This document shows, piece after piece, positions 1 to 9,660 of a DNA stretch of 64,000 nt. The notes under the pieces were generated by a model that was not told the origin of the DNA, ran no database searches, and saw only the letters and a program-made list of their open reading frames with translations. The stretch comes from Dipteris shenzhenensis (lineage: Eukaryota; Polypodiophyta; Polypodiopsida; Gleicheniales), in the NCBI GenBank assembly GCA_047967505.1, contig CM106538.1, one strand, 5' to 3'. Each line of letters begins with the position of its first letter. Position 1 is the first letter of the stretch. The position numbers and the translations under genes were made by a program.

Positions 1-29
1 TCTCTGCTCTCCCCCCACTCTCTAGCATC

Positions 30-540
30 TTGAGTTGCCCTGTGCCAATTCCCATCGGAATCCTCCTACAAAATTGTCCCAATCTCTGGGAGAGTTTCAA
101 AGGATGGATTGAACTTGCCAATCCCCCTCCACTTATGAATGACATTGAAGATATCCCTGTGTGGATGGGTGAGAGAGATGACATACGCAACATTACTATG
201 CCTTTCATCCACAAGGCATATAATGAAGTCCAAGCCATAGTGGGTGCTGGAGTAGGTGTAAATGTCCTATCAAAGGAGCTCTATGAAGAATGGGGTCTCC
301 CACCAATGCAAAAGGCTAATTTCAACATATGCCTTGCCAATGATTCTTAGGCTAAACCCTTGGGAATAGTGAATGGCATGTCCACAAAGATCATAAGAGT
401 CAGCTTTTCCCTTCAATTCACAATCTTGGATCTCCCCAAAAAATCCTATCAAATCTTACTGGGACGTCCTTGGTTATTGGAAGCATCAGTCCTCCATGAC
501 TAGGGAACTGATAAACTGACAATCCAAAATTGAGACACCG
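30..540 (+). pseudogene. Gypsy-1 retropepsin-like protease fragment (inactive)
   Basis: A retroelement aspartic protease would cut the gag-pol polyprotein. The stretch 'AIVGAGVGVNVLSKELYEEW' sits where active gypsy proteases carry a D-(S/T/G)-G active site (as in VDGGxxVNVL), but here the aspartate is replaced, so the enzyme cannot be catalytic. A stop (TAG, about 348) follows 'LANDS'. The same frame continues to 'QILLGRPWLLEAS' near 450-490, the usual ILGRPWL block at the protease end, with another stop after 'LHD'. Both the lost aspartate and the stops mark it as a pseudogene. Confidence 0.7.
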
Positions 541-808
541 TAGTCAGGGTGAATATGGGAACAGGAGCTATAAAACAATTGTGCCTAGAGCATTGGATGA
601 CACATCTTCCATGACAATCTCAAGCAAATCAGCTCCCTTGCAACAGCATGCCATAGCGGGGGACTCACAAAGCAATGTCCATAACTAGATACAAACATTA
701 GCAACCATCGACAACTGCCATTCATTAGACCACATCTTCTCACAGATAGATGCTAAGGCGCTACAGGTAGATCCTCCACTCCCACATGAAGAACCAATCG
801 ATCTAGAG

Positions 809-1627
809 ATGCCATTCTTTATGGCTAACTTGGAGTGGAATAATGAACCTGAAGAAGGTACCCAAACCAATGATGACTCAGATTTTCCTTGGGACCTTGA
901 AACTGAGGCTGAGAATGCTAAAATTGAAGATCAAATCTTTGATAATGACTTAGCCATTTTGCGTGCCCTAATGGCAATCGAGCTCCTAAAAGTTGAACCT
1001 CCAAAGTTGAATAATAGCAGAAGATCTCACAAGAAAGCTGAAGGAGGAAATCGCAGAAAAGCCAAGGTCAAGCACTTCAATGAATTCAAACGAGTCCAAA
1101 CAAGGATTGTCGAATTGTACCTTGCAAAGCCAGCTTCCTCAAAATCAAAACCACTACCTCTTGAATGGTCCCCTGAGGGATTGGAAGGAGTATGCTTAGC
1201 AAATGAACCCTTACTTGGAAACACCTTACCAATGGAAAAGTTACCCCACAATTCCCAACATAAGAAGTTTTGGAAATATAAGCCACATGTATGGATGAAG
1301 CTCAATCAAGAGACTTCAAAACAAGAAAGTCAAAGAGAGCCTAACAAATTGGTAAATGAAACAATGCCACTGAGTACACATGGCACATGTCAGGCTAGTT
1401 CAACACCATCAGAGGCCGATCTTCAAGAAGTGCTGGAATACTTCAAGAATTATACAAGTGGCAATGCGCCAATAGCAATGCCAAGACCACTAAGGGAATC
1501 TGAAGTCCAAGAAACTGATAGCATTAGAGAAACTCCAATCTATGAGGGACTAGCAAAAACACACACAATAAACCTCGCCCTTGAAGGGGAGGAAGAAAAA
1601 CTGGTTTTCATTGGGAAACAGCTTTGA
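809..1627 (+). pseudogene. Gypsy-1 protease-RT linker ORF
   Basis: An uninterrupted 272-codon reading frame between the protease and the RT start. It is rich in Glu, Lys, Asn and Ser, with a basic patch ('KKAEGGNRRKAKVKHF') and no domain I recognise. Athila/Tat-type elements often have long, poorly conserved protein between protease and RT, so I treat this as part of the Gypsy-1 polyprotein. It ends in TGA at 1625-1627, about 34 bases before the RT-like frame begins, so at least one frame-disrupting change separates the two. Confidence 0.55.
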
Positions 1628-1660
1628 CAAGAAGATGAAACCAATCTCAAAGCACTCCTA

Positions 1661-1878
1661 ATGGAATACCGTGACTGCCTAGCATGGTCATACAAAGAGA
1701 TGAAAGAGATTTCACCAGACATGGTAGTACACATGATACCTATAAGGAAAGGTGCTCACCCTAAGGTATGTGGACCTTATCGCACAAATCCTAAGTATGG
1801 CACCATGGTTTATGATGAGCTGAAAAAACTCCTAGATGCCAGATTCATCTATGAGATAGAGCACATTGAATGGGTTTC
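1661..1878 (+). pseudogene. Gypsy-1 reverse transcriptase, N-terminal fragment
   Basis: Starts with 'MEYRDCLAWSYKEMKEISPD' and continues to 'KLLDARFIYEIEHIEWVS'. In gypsy RT this is the segment immediately before the first palm motif ('YxDVFAWSYxDMPGI ... VDKLLxAGFIREVxYPxWL'). The fit in order and spacing is good. The protein is cut after 'EWVS', and the DNA from 1879 matches the LTR end of Copia-3, so the break is the Copia-1 insertion point. No catalytic YxDD portion is present. Confidence 0.75.
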
Positions 1879-2050
1879 TATGGGGATTAAAGGTCACTGT
1901 GCCTTTACCCCAGTTATGTACAATACTCAAACACATATATAAATGAATGAAAAAGAAGATTAGGGTGGTTCTGCACCCACCAAAAGCTTGTGTGGCTCTC
2001 TGTTTCTCTCTCTCCCTCTTCCGTTCTTGCTTCCGTTGAGAGCACTCTCA
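1879..2050 (+). repeat. Copia-1 5' LTR
   Basis: A 172-bp LTR starting TATGGGGATTAAAGG (a mutated TG) and ending CTCTCA. It matches the reverse complement of 51176-51345, the Copia-3 5' LTR, nearly base for base. The left boundary is set by where the Gypsy-1 coding match stops and the Copia-3 match starts. It ends two bases before the primer-binding site. Confidence 0.85.
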
Positions 2051-2052
2051 AT

Positions 2053-2064
2053 TGGTGTCAGAGC
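2053..2064 (+). other. Copia-1 primer-binding site (initiator Met tRNA type)
   Basis: TGGTGTCAGAGC is one base off the standard copia primer site TGGTATCAGAGC, complementary to the 3' end of initiator methionine tRNA. It lies two bases after the LTR end. Confidence 0.85.
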
Positions 2065-3489
2065 CCGGGTGATCTAGCTGAGCGTGCGTGAATGCTTGAA
2101 GCTCAACAGCTCTATGGGAAAAAGGAAGAGCTCTGTGGGAAGCTTTGTGGGTGACTTTACTTGCATCCGAGTGTGCAGAGACCTTAAAGGAACCTTTGGA
2201 AAAGTCACTTTAGTTTTGCGAAGTAGTTTTGAGAGCCTGTTAAGAGTTTTCAAAGAAAAAGTCGTTTTTTGAGCTTTTCCCTGTTCCGTTCGATGACAGA
2301 GACTCCGTATTGACTTGTAGAGGCAACTATTGCTTGTTTTTGGTATCCACTTCACTTCAGGAGCTTGGAAATACCTTCATTCTTGAATCTGGGATCATTT
2401 CATTGGATTTCTAACTCACTGTGTCAGTTTCTGCGTTTTTTGCCCGGGTGTTGGAACTCAAGTCTGGAGTAACAATTTGCAGATCTGTCAGTTCTGGTGG
2501 ACTCAGGAGGTCCTAAAACTTCTATGTTGCTCATCATTCACACTCCGGTGGAGTTTACAAACAGCTCTGTTTCCAAAAACGTTTTTTAGTCCGTGTGTTG
2601 GACCCAATGATTGAGACCACGGTTTCCAAAACCGTCTATCCCATTGCGTTTCGGACGCCCAAAAACCCCTACCTGTCAGTTCTTGTGCAATTCGATGGAG
2701 GATTTTCAAAGTTATAGATCTCTATGTATTCGATTTCATCTCTCTGTTATGCATTTTTCATTCTAAGGTTTTGAAACCTTAGATTTATGCCACATGGTAG
2801 TGGATAAGTGTTGATTCCCATTTCTCACTCATCGGTTGGGATTTTGGAGTTCTGGCAGAAGAGAGATATTTGAAGATTTTCTTGCTGATTCCGATTATGC
2901 AATGGCACCCATGTTTTGAGGCATCTCAGGTTCTATTTTCAGTAGTGCTCATTACTGTGGGACTATGATTTCTTGAGCATACCTTATGCAGATCACTCTG
3001 GTTGCAGTTTGAGCAGTGTGCGCTCATTCGTGGTGTGCATTGGGTTGCAATGGATGATTTATAGGCCATTTGGATGCATTACGGTCCTTATTGGATGCGT
3101 TGATAGGCACAAATTGCCTTATGGGATGCTATTTTTTATGGACGCTTTGCACATGGATGCTATTTTATGCTAAGGAACAGCTTTGACACATTGCTGGTGA
3201 TGCACTGATAGTGCTATGCTCTCTTCGATGAGATATTATTTATGCATATGCCAATGGATGGTGTTTATGCTTGAGTCATTTGGCACTTATTAGCATTTTC
3301 TTTTGGGCCAGATTTGCTCATATGGATGCATAGTATATGCACATGAGTTAGATGCATCTTTTGATGCTTTGAGCTTTGAGTTTTGGTGATATTTCACTCT
3401 ATTGTGGCATACACATTTGGGTGCACCTGGTATTTGGTGTGATTCTCTCTTGCAGGCACTAGCATTTGGGATTTTGTTTCATTTGCATC
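2065..3489 (+). other. Copia-1 untranslated leader
   Basis: About 1.4 kb between primer site and gag ATG with no convincing coding. It aligns throughout with 49704-51160 (reverse complement) of Copia-3, so it is a conserved, long leader of this family. The short ORFs within it are not conserved as protein and are left out. Confidence 0.75.
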
Positions 3490-4238
3490 ATGGCATCCTC
3501 TTCCATGTCTGAAAAGGAGTTTTTTAGCATTAAAAAGTTTGATGGGACAAACTTTTCTTTGTGGAAAGAACAAATAAGGGATGTGCTTATTCAAAAGAAG
3601 CAGATTAAACCCTTGGCAGGGATTGAAGCTAAGCCTGCAAATGTGTCTGAGGATGATTGGAATGAGTTGGATGCATTAGCAAAGTCTACTATTAGACTTC
3701 GTCTTGCAGAGTCAGTTTATTTCACAGTAGTAATGAGCAGACTACAGAAGATTTGTGGAAGAAACTGTGTGCCACTTATGAGAAGGAAACTGCCTCTAAT
3801 AAAGTTTACCTCATGAAGAGGTTGTTTGAGCTATAGATGAAGGAAGGGGTCTCCATTGCTTCTCACTTGAATGAATTCAATATTATTTTCAGCCAGCTTC
3901 AAGCTCAAAAGATGAATTTTGATGCGGAGACTAAGGCAATATTTCTCTTATGTTCATTGCCATCCTCATGGGATACCTTCCGTACAGCTATCAATAACTC
4001 TGCACCTGGTGGAGTGCTGAAATTTGATGATGTTGTGGGTAGCTTGTTGGCCAAGGAGATTAGACAGAAGTCTATGGATGGCAACAAGCAGGATGCAGCC
4101 TTAAATGTGCAAAGGGGCAGATCACAGTTCAGGGGGAAGTCCCAAGAAAGAGGGAAGTCACGTAGCAAATCCAAGGCACGGAACATTGAGTGTTACCATT
4201 GTCGCAAGAAGGGCCATATGAAAACAAAGGAAAAGTGA
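3490..4238 (+). pseudogene. Copia-1 gag
   Basis: The nucleocapsid/capsid protein packages retrotransposon RNA. The start 'MASSSMSEKEFFSIKKFDGT' followed by 'NFSLWKEQIRDVL' is the typical copia gag N-terminus (FDGxNFxxWKxxM). A one-base loss near 3731 changes frame, a stop near 3835 replaces an expected codon, and the frame reopens at 3837 ('KEGVSIASHLNEF'). The zinc knuckle begins 'CYHCRKKGHMK', but about 90 bases present in Copia-3 are missing, so the last cysteine is gone. In Copia-3 the same place reads 'CYHCGKKGHMKKDC'. Confidence 0.85.
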
Positions 4239-4723
4239 AGATCGAGGAGATCAATGCAATTACACATGATAGTGACAATGACGTTCTCTTCATGTCTAGT
4301 TTATCTGCAGAGTTGCTTACCACTTCAGATGATGCATATTCCCAGGATTGGATTTTGGATTTTGGTGCTTCATTCCATGTTACTCCCCATAGGGAATGGT
4401 TCTCCACTTATGACAGTGGAAAGACAGGTTGTGTGCATCTTGGAAATGACTATGCATGTGACATAGTGGGAGTAGGTGACATAAAGTTTTCTTTTGCAAA
4501 TGGGTCTGCATTTATTTTGAAACATGTGAGACATGTGCCTAAGTTGACCAAGAGTCTTATTTCAATGGGTCAGCTAGATGATGTTGGTTTTCACACCACT
4601 TTTGGCTTTCAGAGTTGGAAAATTCAGAAGGGCTCTATGCTTTTGGCCAGGGGTGCCAAGTGTGGGACTTTGTATTTCTTACATGTATCAGGGGTATTTG
4701 ATGATGTTGTTGCAATAACCTAG
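4239..4723 (+). pseudogene. Copia-1 protease and pre-integrase region
   Basis: Continues from gag in the frame opening at 4190. The protease active site reads 'ILDFGASFHVTPHREWF': the expected D-S-G-A-S has Phe in place of Ser, while the Copia-3 copy keeps DSGAS. Beyond it are the conserved 'NGSAFILKHVRHVPKLTKSL' and 'GTLYFLHVSG' stretches of the GAG-pre-integrase region. A stop (TAG, about 4722) precedes the integrase part. Probably inactive. Confidence 0.8.
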
Positions 4724-4738
4724 CAGCCAAGCACTTCT

Positions 4739-4978
4739 TTGTGGCATTGTAGGTTGGGGCACATGAGCCAGAATGGAATGAAACTCTTATGCCGTTTGGG
4801 TTATGTACTGCATTTGAGTTTCTCTGATTTTGAATTTTGTGAGCACTGTCTCTATGGGAAGCAGACTAAATCATCCCATAAAAGAAGGGGAAAGAAAGAG
4901 TTTGAAATGCTTGATTTGGTGCATTCAGATGTATGTGGTCCCATGCCTACATGGTCATTAGGCGGGGCTGAATACTAA
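4739..4978 (+). pseudogene. Copia-1 integrase, N-terminal fragment only
   Basis: Integrase inserts the cDNA. This piece has the HHCC zinc-binding domain ('WHCRLGHMSQNGM' then 'CEHCLYGKQTK') and the first catalytic aspartate in 'LVHSDVCGPM'. It stops at 'GGAEY', where Copia-3 continues into 'YVTFIDDATRKVW'. The rest of the catalytic core and the C-terminal domain are deleted and the sequence jumps straight into RT. Confidence 0.85.
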
Positions 4979-5578
4979 TGGAAGGGTGTGGACTTTGATA
5001 AGATATTCTCTCCGGTTGTGAAGATGACCACACTTAGATGCATGCTTGGACTAGTGGCAGTAGAGGATATGGAGCTTATGTAGATGGATGTCAAGACAGC
5101 TTTCTTGCATGGGGATTTGCATGAGGAAATTTACATGGTGCAGCCGGAAGGCTTTGAAGAAAAGGGCAAAGAGCATTTAGTTTGCAAGCTGAAGAAGAGT
5201 CTCTATGGTATTAAGCAAGCACCTAGAGAATGGTATCAGATGTTTGATGCTTTCATTCGGTCCCAGGGTTTTAGGAGGAGTGAAATTGATCATTGCCTCT
5301 ACACTAAAAGGGCTAAGGATAATAGCCTGATAATCCTAGCACTATATGTGGATGATATGCTATTGGCTAGCAAGAATACGTATGAGCTAGATGCATTAAA
5401 GGCCAAGTTGCATGAGGCCTTTGATATGAAGGATTTGGGACTTGTAGGTCATATTCTTGGTATGTGCATCACACGTGATCGGAGTAGGAAACTCCTTTGG
5501 CTTTCACAGAAGGAGTATGTTACAAAAGTATTGCAACGTTTCAATATGGAGGGGTCACCTTTACAGGTGGTGCAGTGA
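4979..5578 (+). pseudogene. Copia-1 reverse transcriptase
   Basis: Copia RT begins abruptly with 'KGVDFDKIFSPVVKMTTLR', then has 'MDVKTAFLHGDLHEEIYMVQ', 'LYGIKQAPREWYQMF' and the catalytic 'ALYVDDMLLA' box with both aspartates. A stop (TAG, about 5081) sits just before 'MDVKTAF'. The 164-codon frame from 5084 is otherwise open. The sequence breaks at 'RFNMEGSPLQ', losing the C-terminal connection region before RNase H. Confidence 0.9.
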
Positions 5579-5945
5579 CGTGGATGTCTCGTGCACAGAA
5601 GTGCGTTGCTTTGTCTACCATAGAGGCTGAGTATGTTGCAGGCACAAAGGGTTGCAAGGAGGCTATATGGATTGATCGGCTAGTGGGAGATTTGGGGATT
5701 CATACAGGTGTACCGACATTGCATAGTGATTCCATGAGTGCTATTCAACTAGCACTCAACTAGCACAGAATCCGGTCTTTCATGCAAAGACCAAACACAT
5801 TGAGGTCAGGTACCATTTCATCAGGGAGGTACTTGAGGACAAGCGCATAGAGCTTGTCAAGGTTCATACAGATGATAACCCTGTAGATATGTTGACAAAG
5901 AGTCTACCTAGTCAGCGGTTTGAGTATTGTCATGTATTGATGGGC
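5569..5945 (+). pseudogene. Copia-1 RNase H
   Basis: Degrades the RNA of the RNA:DNA hybrid. Readable as 'GGAVTWMSRAQKCVALSTIE' followed by 'AEYVAGTKGCKEAIW' (conserved STxEAEY) and 'HSDSMSAIQLA', then after a frameshift near 5760 as 'VFHAKTKHIEVRYHFIREVL' and 'DNPVDMLTKSLPSQRFEYC', ending at 'LMGIG' with TAG. The first catalytic aspartate region is lost in the deletion before it. Confidence 0.85.
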
Positions 5946-5994
5946 ATTGGATAGTATGCTTACTGGTTATTCTCCCTTAAAGGCACATTGTCCT

Positions 5995-6007
5995 TTAAGT
6001 GGGAGGT
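5995..6007 (+). other. Copia-1 polypurine tract
   Basis: AAGTGGGAGGT just before the TGTGGGGG start of the 3' LTR is the purine-rich plus-strand primer position. Confidence 0.7.
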
Positions 6008-6179
6008 TGTGGGGGCTAAATATAGGGTTCACCTATTCTTTTGTACTTAGAGTTCTTTTGGCTTACACAACTAAGAAGAGGAAAACTATTTTTAGCCTCC
6101 ACCTTTGTGTATATTCCACCATTGTGTATGTGAGAAAACTACAACTGAGATTCCTTCCTTCTCTCCCACTCTCTTTACA
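6008..6179 (+). repeat. Copia-1 3' LTR (chimeric, resembles Copia-2 LTR)
   Basis: 172 bp from TGTGGGGGCTAAA to CTCTTTACA. Only the first 13 bases resemble the Copia-1/Copia-3 5' LTR start (TGTGGGGGTTAAA in Copia-3). From about 6021 it matches the reverse complement of the Copia-2 LTRs (8749-9101 and 12807-13156), sharing blocks such as ATAGGGTTCACCTATTC and AAGAAGAGGAAAACTATTT, with few differences over about 155 bp. The two ends of Copia-1 therefore differ in origin. Confidence 0.8.
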
Positions 6180-6199
6180 CTCCATTCTTACCACTCTAG

Positions 6200-8748
6200 T
6201 AATGCAAACGTTGGCAAGTATGGTACAATCACTGTACATCAGAGCCCACTAAACATTATCCTCGATAGTACAGTCATTCAAAGGGCTTTCTCACTGCCAA
6301 TACAAGCTGCCAAATACCCTAAAGGGCCTGCCAATGCAAAGTTTCTTGAAGTACAGTCTCTCCTCACCAAGGGCACACTGATCCATAGAGACGGCATATT
6401 GCTTCGCACAATCCTTGACCATGGCCTCAAGGAAGCAGCACAATTCCTATCCACAATCCTGGGGGTTAAGTGCAGCAAGAATCGATCCCTTCCACTCCAC
6501 ACATTTGTCTTGCTGAGTAGGAAGCTAAAAAAAGACTGGGTCTAGCACTTCATCGTCTTCTATACAAAGAAACTAGATGGTTCTTCAGGCCAAAAATGTA
6601 AAATTTCACACTTATTGGCTATAATAATCAAAAGAACTACAAGAAAGAGAAATGACTCTGCCCTAGTCACCAAAACCAATTGAGGAGTTGGACATACCCT
6701 TCTCACCAATATGGGAGCCGTCACCAACATCTCGTATTATCACATTGATAAGTGCAGATGCCTTAGAAGAATTACCTGTTCTAGAGGTCGGGATTGAGGA
6801 ATTGCCCCAGGAGATGCTACAACTCGGTGCACAACTACAACCAATATATTCCCAACAATAGCAGCAACCAAAGCTTGAGGCAAGATCCACACCAGAACCT
6901 GAGGAAAGATTAGCACCAGAGCCTAAGGCTACATCATCACTGGAGCCGCCCATCGACGCCATGCCAGTCGATGAGCCACAAGGTGAGCTAGTGCCAAATC
7001 AACAATATGACTATTGTACACAAGGGAAATACCATTGGAACAATCTCCCCCAAGTATTACAGAATCATCGGGCTGGCTACATGGGCACCACTTGTATCAA
7101 CACTATCACTAGACCTCATCAACATCTGTCATTCTCCAACATCAAGCTAGCCAATGGATCCAAATGTCAAAACTATTCACTAGCTTGGCCAAGGGAGAAT
7201 ATGCAAGAGAATTGGAAAGGTAGACTGCAATAGAAATCGAAGAACAATTCCAAGCAATCGCCATAGAGGTCAAGGCACTTCAAGCACAGATAGATGAGAA
7301 GGAGGTAGAAGAAGTGCGCATGAACCAAGCTCTCCAAGCTCAAGAGAAGGTAGTGAGGGATGTGACCTCCAACCTCCACCAAAGTCAAAACATATGACAG
7401 CAGCAGTACAAGCAACGGCAATCCTACAGACCTACTATAACTCCTTGACATCCACACATGCTCAACAGAGATGGAGGTAGTGGCACAAGCTTGACTCACT
7501 CTAATTCACAAAGAAGAAGAGCTCCAGAATTGCAAAGACAAGCTTGAAGAAATGAAACAATCTTTGGCAGTGCGTGCCTTCAGCATTGACGAGCTTACAA
7601 GGGAATGCAGCATCTTAAAGGACCAACTTGCCGCTCAAGAGGCCAGCACTTCACAAGCACAACTCTTGGACCAATGGTCCAATACCACTGAAGACATTCC
7701 TCAATAGACAAAGGTCACCTTGCAAACGAGAAAGCTTAAGGAGGCATATACAACCATCTACCATCAATACAAAGACAAAATGAATGAGATGCACTACCAA
7801 AAGATAATCATCTCCAAGCTTGAATTCCAATTGCTAGTGCACAACAATGAGGCATTGGAAGACAACACCAATGAAGCCCCACTACAATGCATAACGGTGG
7901 TGTACCAAGAGCTTGTTGCTGCTCTACAAGTGGAAGATCACCTCAATGCATGCGTGCTTATCCAATGGAAGAAACTCCAAATCAGGATCATATCTGCTCA
8001 TCCAACAATCAAATGGGAATGTTCCATCAGGACCAAAACCCTACACAGAATTTGCCAACACTGCCTGTCTACACATGTCGGGTTTATAGCACTCAGGGCA
8101 GATGCTTTCATTGCATATGCATGCCTCATGGGTAGTCCTCCCCTCAAGGTTATTGTAGGTTTGTTGCCATTGCTACAAAGGCCATCCCTATTATTTGCAA
8201 GGCATGACATAACCGACATCCTACCTATGCAGTTGATCATCCCATCGCACTGGAGCAAAAGAAGTGTCGGAAGATGACAGGGCCTATCTCACAGCCAACT
8301 TCCCATATCTAACTACTCTTTTTGCCAACATCATACCCTCACTTACCCTTGCTGCTACCACCCTCTTAATCTTCCTCGAGCTCCATCCTAACATCTATTT
8401 GATCCATCGTATCTTTGCTCATGCCTCTCACCATTTTCAACTAACCCAACAGTCACAAACTTATGAACCCCTCGCACCTAGCTTCTTCCCCTCCCTTGCT
8501 AATCCTACCCTTGAGGATTACCAAGCTGCTCAAACCATTTGCCTAGTTCTTCCCCCCCTCTCCTCTGCTCCCCCTTCTGCAACTAACACTCTGCCATATT
8601 TCTTCCCCATGTCCCCAGATTCTCTCCCTAACCCGTCATCACCTTCGACACTACTTGTGCTTCCATCAGCAAAAAATGCCACAGTATTTGATTTTGAATA
8701 TCAGGATCTGGATAATCCGATTCGTATGCCCATGCCAAGTTCCAGTGA
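6200..8748 (+). pseudogene. Decayed long coiled-coil ORF, left part (interrupted by Copia-2)
   Basis: A run of plus-strand coding-like blocks in shifting frames. One block at about 6245-6545 contains 'FSLPIQAAKYPKGPANAKFL' and 'FVLLSRKLKKDWV'. There is an acidic, Pro/Glu-rich part at 6660-7000. Strongly helical, Gln/Glu/Lys-rich coiled-coil segments follow at 7220-7390, 7500-7700 and 7720-7960. A C-terminal region (8264-8748) rich in Pro and Ser ends in acidic residues. The reading continues across Copia-2 at 13157 ('GYDFDEIPLPV'). I do not recognise the protein. An accessory ORF of a gypsy-type element is one guess, a host coiled-coil protein another. Many stops show it is dead. Confidence 0.45.
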
Positions 8749-9101
8749 TGTGAAGAGAGTGGGAGAGAAGGAAGGAAACTCACTTGCAGCTTTCTCACAT
8801 ACACAATGGGGGAATATGCACACAGGTGGAGGCTGAAAATAGTTTTCCTCTTCTTAGTTGTGAAAGCCAAAAGAACTCTAAGTACAAAGGAATAGGTGAA
8901 CCCTATATGAGGGTCTCAAACCAAACTCAGCTAACTAAGGTAGCATACTAACTGAGCCACTAACTAGAGTACATAAAGATAGGTGTCATCCATCTTTTAT
9001 TCACGGGCAGTGTACCAACCACATCTGCAGCTAACAAGTCGGTGACATAAATGCACAACGGTCACCTTGGCATATCACAAGTGGAGCTCGATATTTCAAC
9101 A
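8749..9101 (-). repeat. Copia-2 3' LTR
   Basis: 353 bp. The outer edge (TGTGAAGAG on the plus strand) follows the flank AGTGA, and the inner edge (ATTTCAACA) abuts the polypurine tract. It matches 12807-13156 along its whole length. Confidence 0.9.
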
Positions 9102-9115
9102 CTCCCCCTCGATCT
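9102..9115 (-). other. Copia-2 polypurine tract
   Basis: On the minus strand it reads GATCGAGGGGGAG immediately before the LTR start TGTTGAAATATC, as expected for the plus-strand primer. Confidence 0.8.
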
Positions 9116-9129
9116 CAATCCCAATTCCT

Positions 9130-9660
9130 ACACACCAAGCAGGTCTCTGAACTTGTGTAGCTTCTCTATGCCCAATGCCTTCATGAATATGTCAGCTACC
9201 TAATCCTTTGAGCTGACATAAACTAGATCAATCAAACCTACTAGAACCTTCTCCCACACATACTGATAATGCACCTCAATGTGCTTTGTTCTAACATGAT
9301 AGATTGGGTTATTTGCCAAGTGTATACTACTCATGTTGTCACAATAAATGACAACCAGCCCATCTGTAGACTAATGCATATCATAAAGTACCTTATGCAA
9401 CCAAGCTACCTCACATGCAGCCATTGCTGTACCCTTGTACTCAGCCTTTGTGCTTGACAAGGCAAGTGTAGGCTGTTTCTTACTACTCCAAGTCACTGGA
9501 ACACTCCCAAAAGAGAACATATTTCCACTTGTAGATCGTCTATCAGAAATACTACCAGCCTAATCAGCATCAGTGTATCCATGCAATTGTATCTGAACCC
9601 CAGTCTCATAAAATAGTCCATACTGCAATGTGGACTTCACATACCTCAATATGCATCTAG
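9130..9660 (-). pseudogene. Copia-2 RNase H
   Basis: Minus-strand reading gives 'YVKSTLQYGLFYETG', 'LHGYTDADWAGSISDRRSTS' with the first catalytic aspartate, 'SWSSKKQPTLALSST' (near) with 'AEY', 'VIYCDNMSSIHLANNPI' and 'RTKHIEVHYQYVWEKV'. Scattered stops (for example after 'LYDMH') make it non-functional. It is contiguous with RT upstream and with the polypurine tract downstream. Confidence 0.8.

Larger units (their letters stand above)
1..1878 (+). mobile_element. Gypsy-1: truncated Ty3/gypsy retrotransposon remnant
   Basis: A gypsy polyprotein remnant read left to right as protease, a long linker and the first part of reverse transcriptase. It enters the window already broken on the left and is cut at about 1878 by the 5' LTR of Copia-1. 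The order, and an RT start containing 'YKEM', 'MVVHMIPI' and 'LLDARFIYEIEHIEWV', resemble the Athila/Tat branch (LLxAGFIxExxYPEWL type). No LTR is visible. The matching downstream RT is not found beyond Copia-1, so the far side was probably deleted. Element type is confident; lineage is inferred. Confidence 0.75.
1879..6179 (+). mobile_element. Copia-1: Ty1/copia retrotransposon with mismatched LTRs, internally deleted
   Basis: Order: 5' LTR (1879-2050), Met-tRNA-type primer site (2053-2064), a long leader, gag from 3490, protease, truncated integrase, RT with YVDD, RNase H, polypurine tract and 3' LTR (6008-6179). It is dead: frameshifts in gag, loss of the zinc-knuckle end, deletion of the integrase core (4978) and a second deletion between RT and RNase H (about 5568). 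The internal part matches Copia-3 (47915-51345, opposite strand) closely, so they form one family. The 3' LTR instead resembles the R-U5 part of the Copia-2 LTR. Flanks (GTTTC left, CTCCA right) show no target duplication. Confidence 0.9.
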
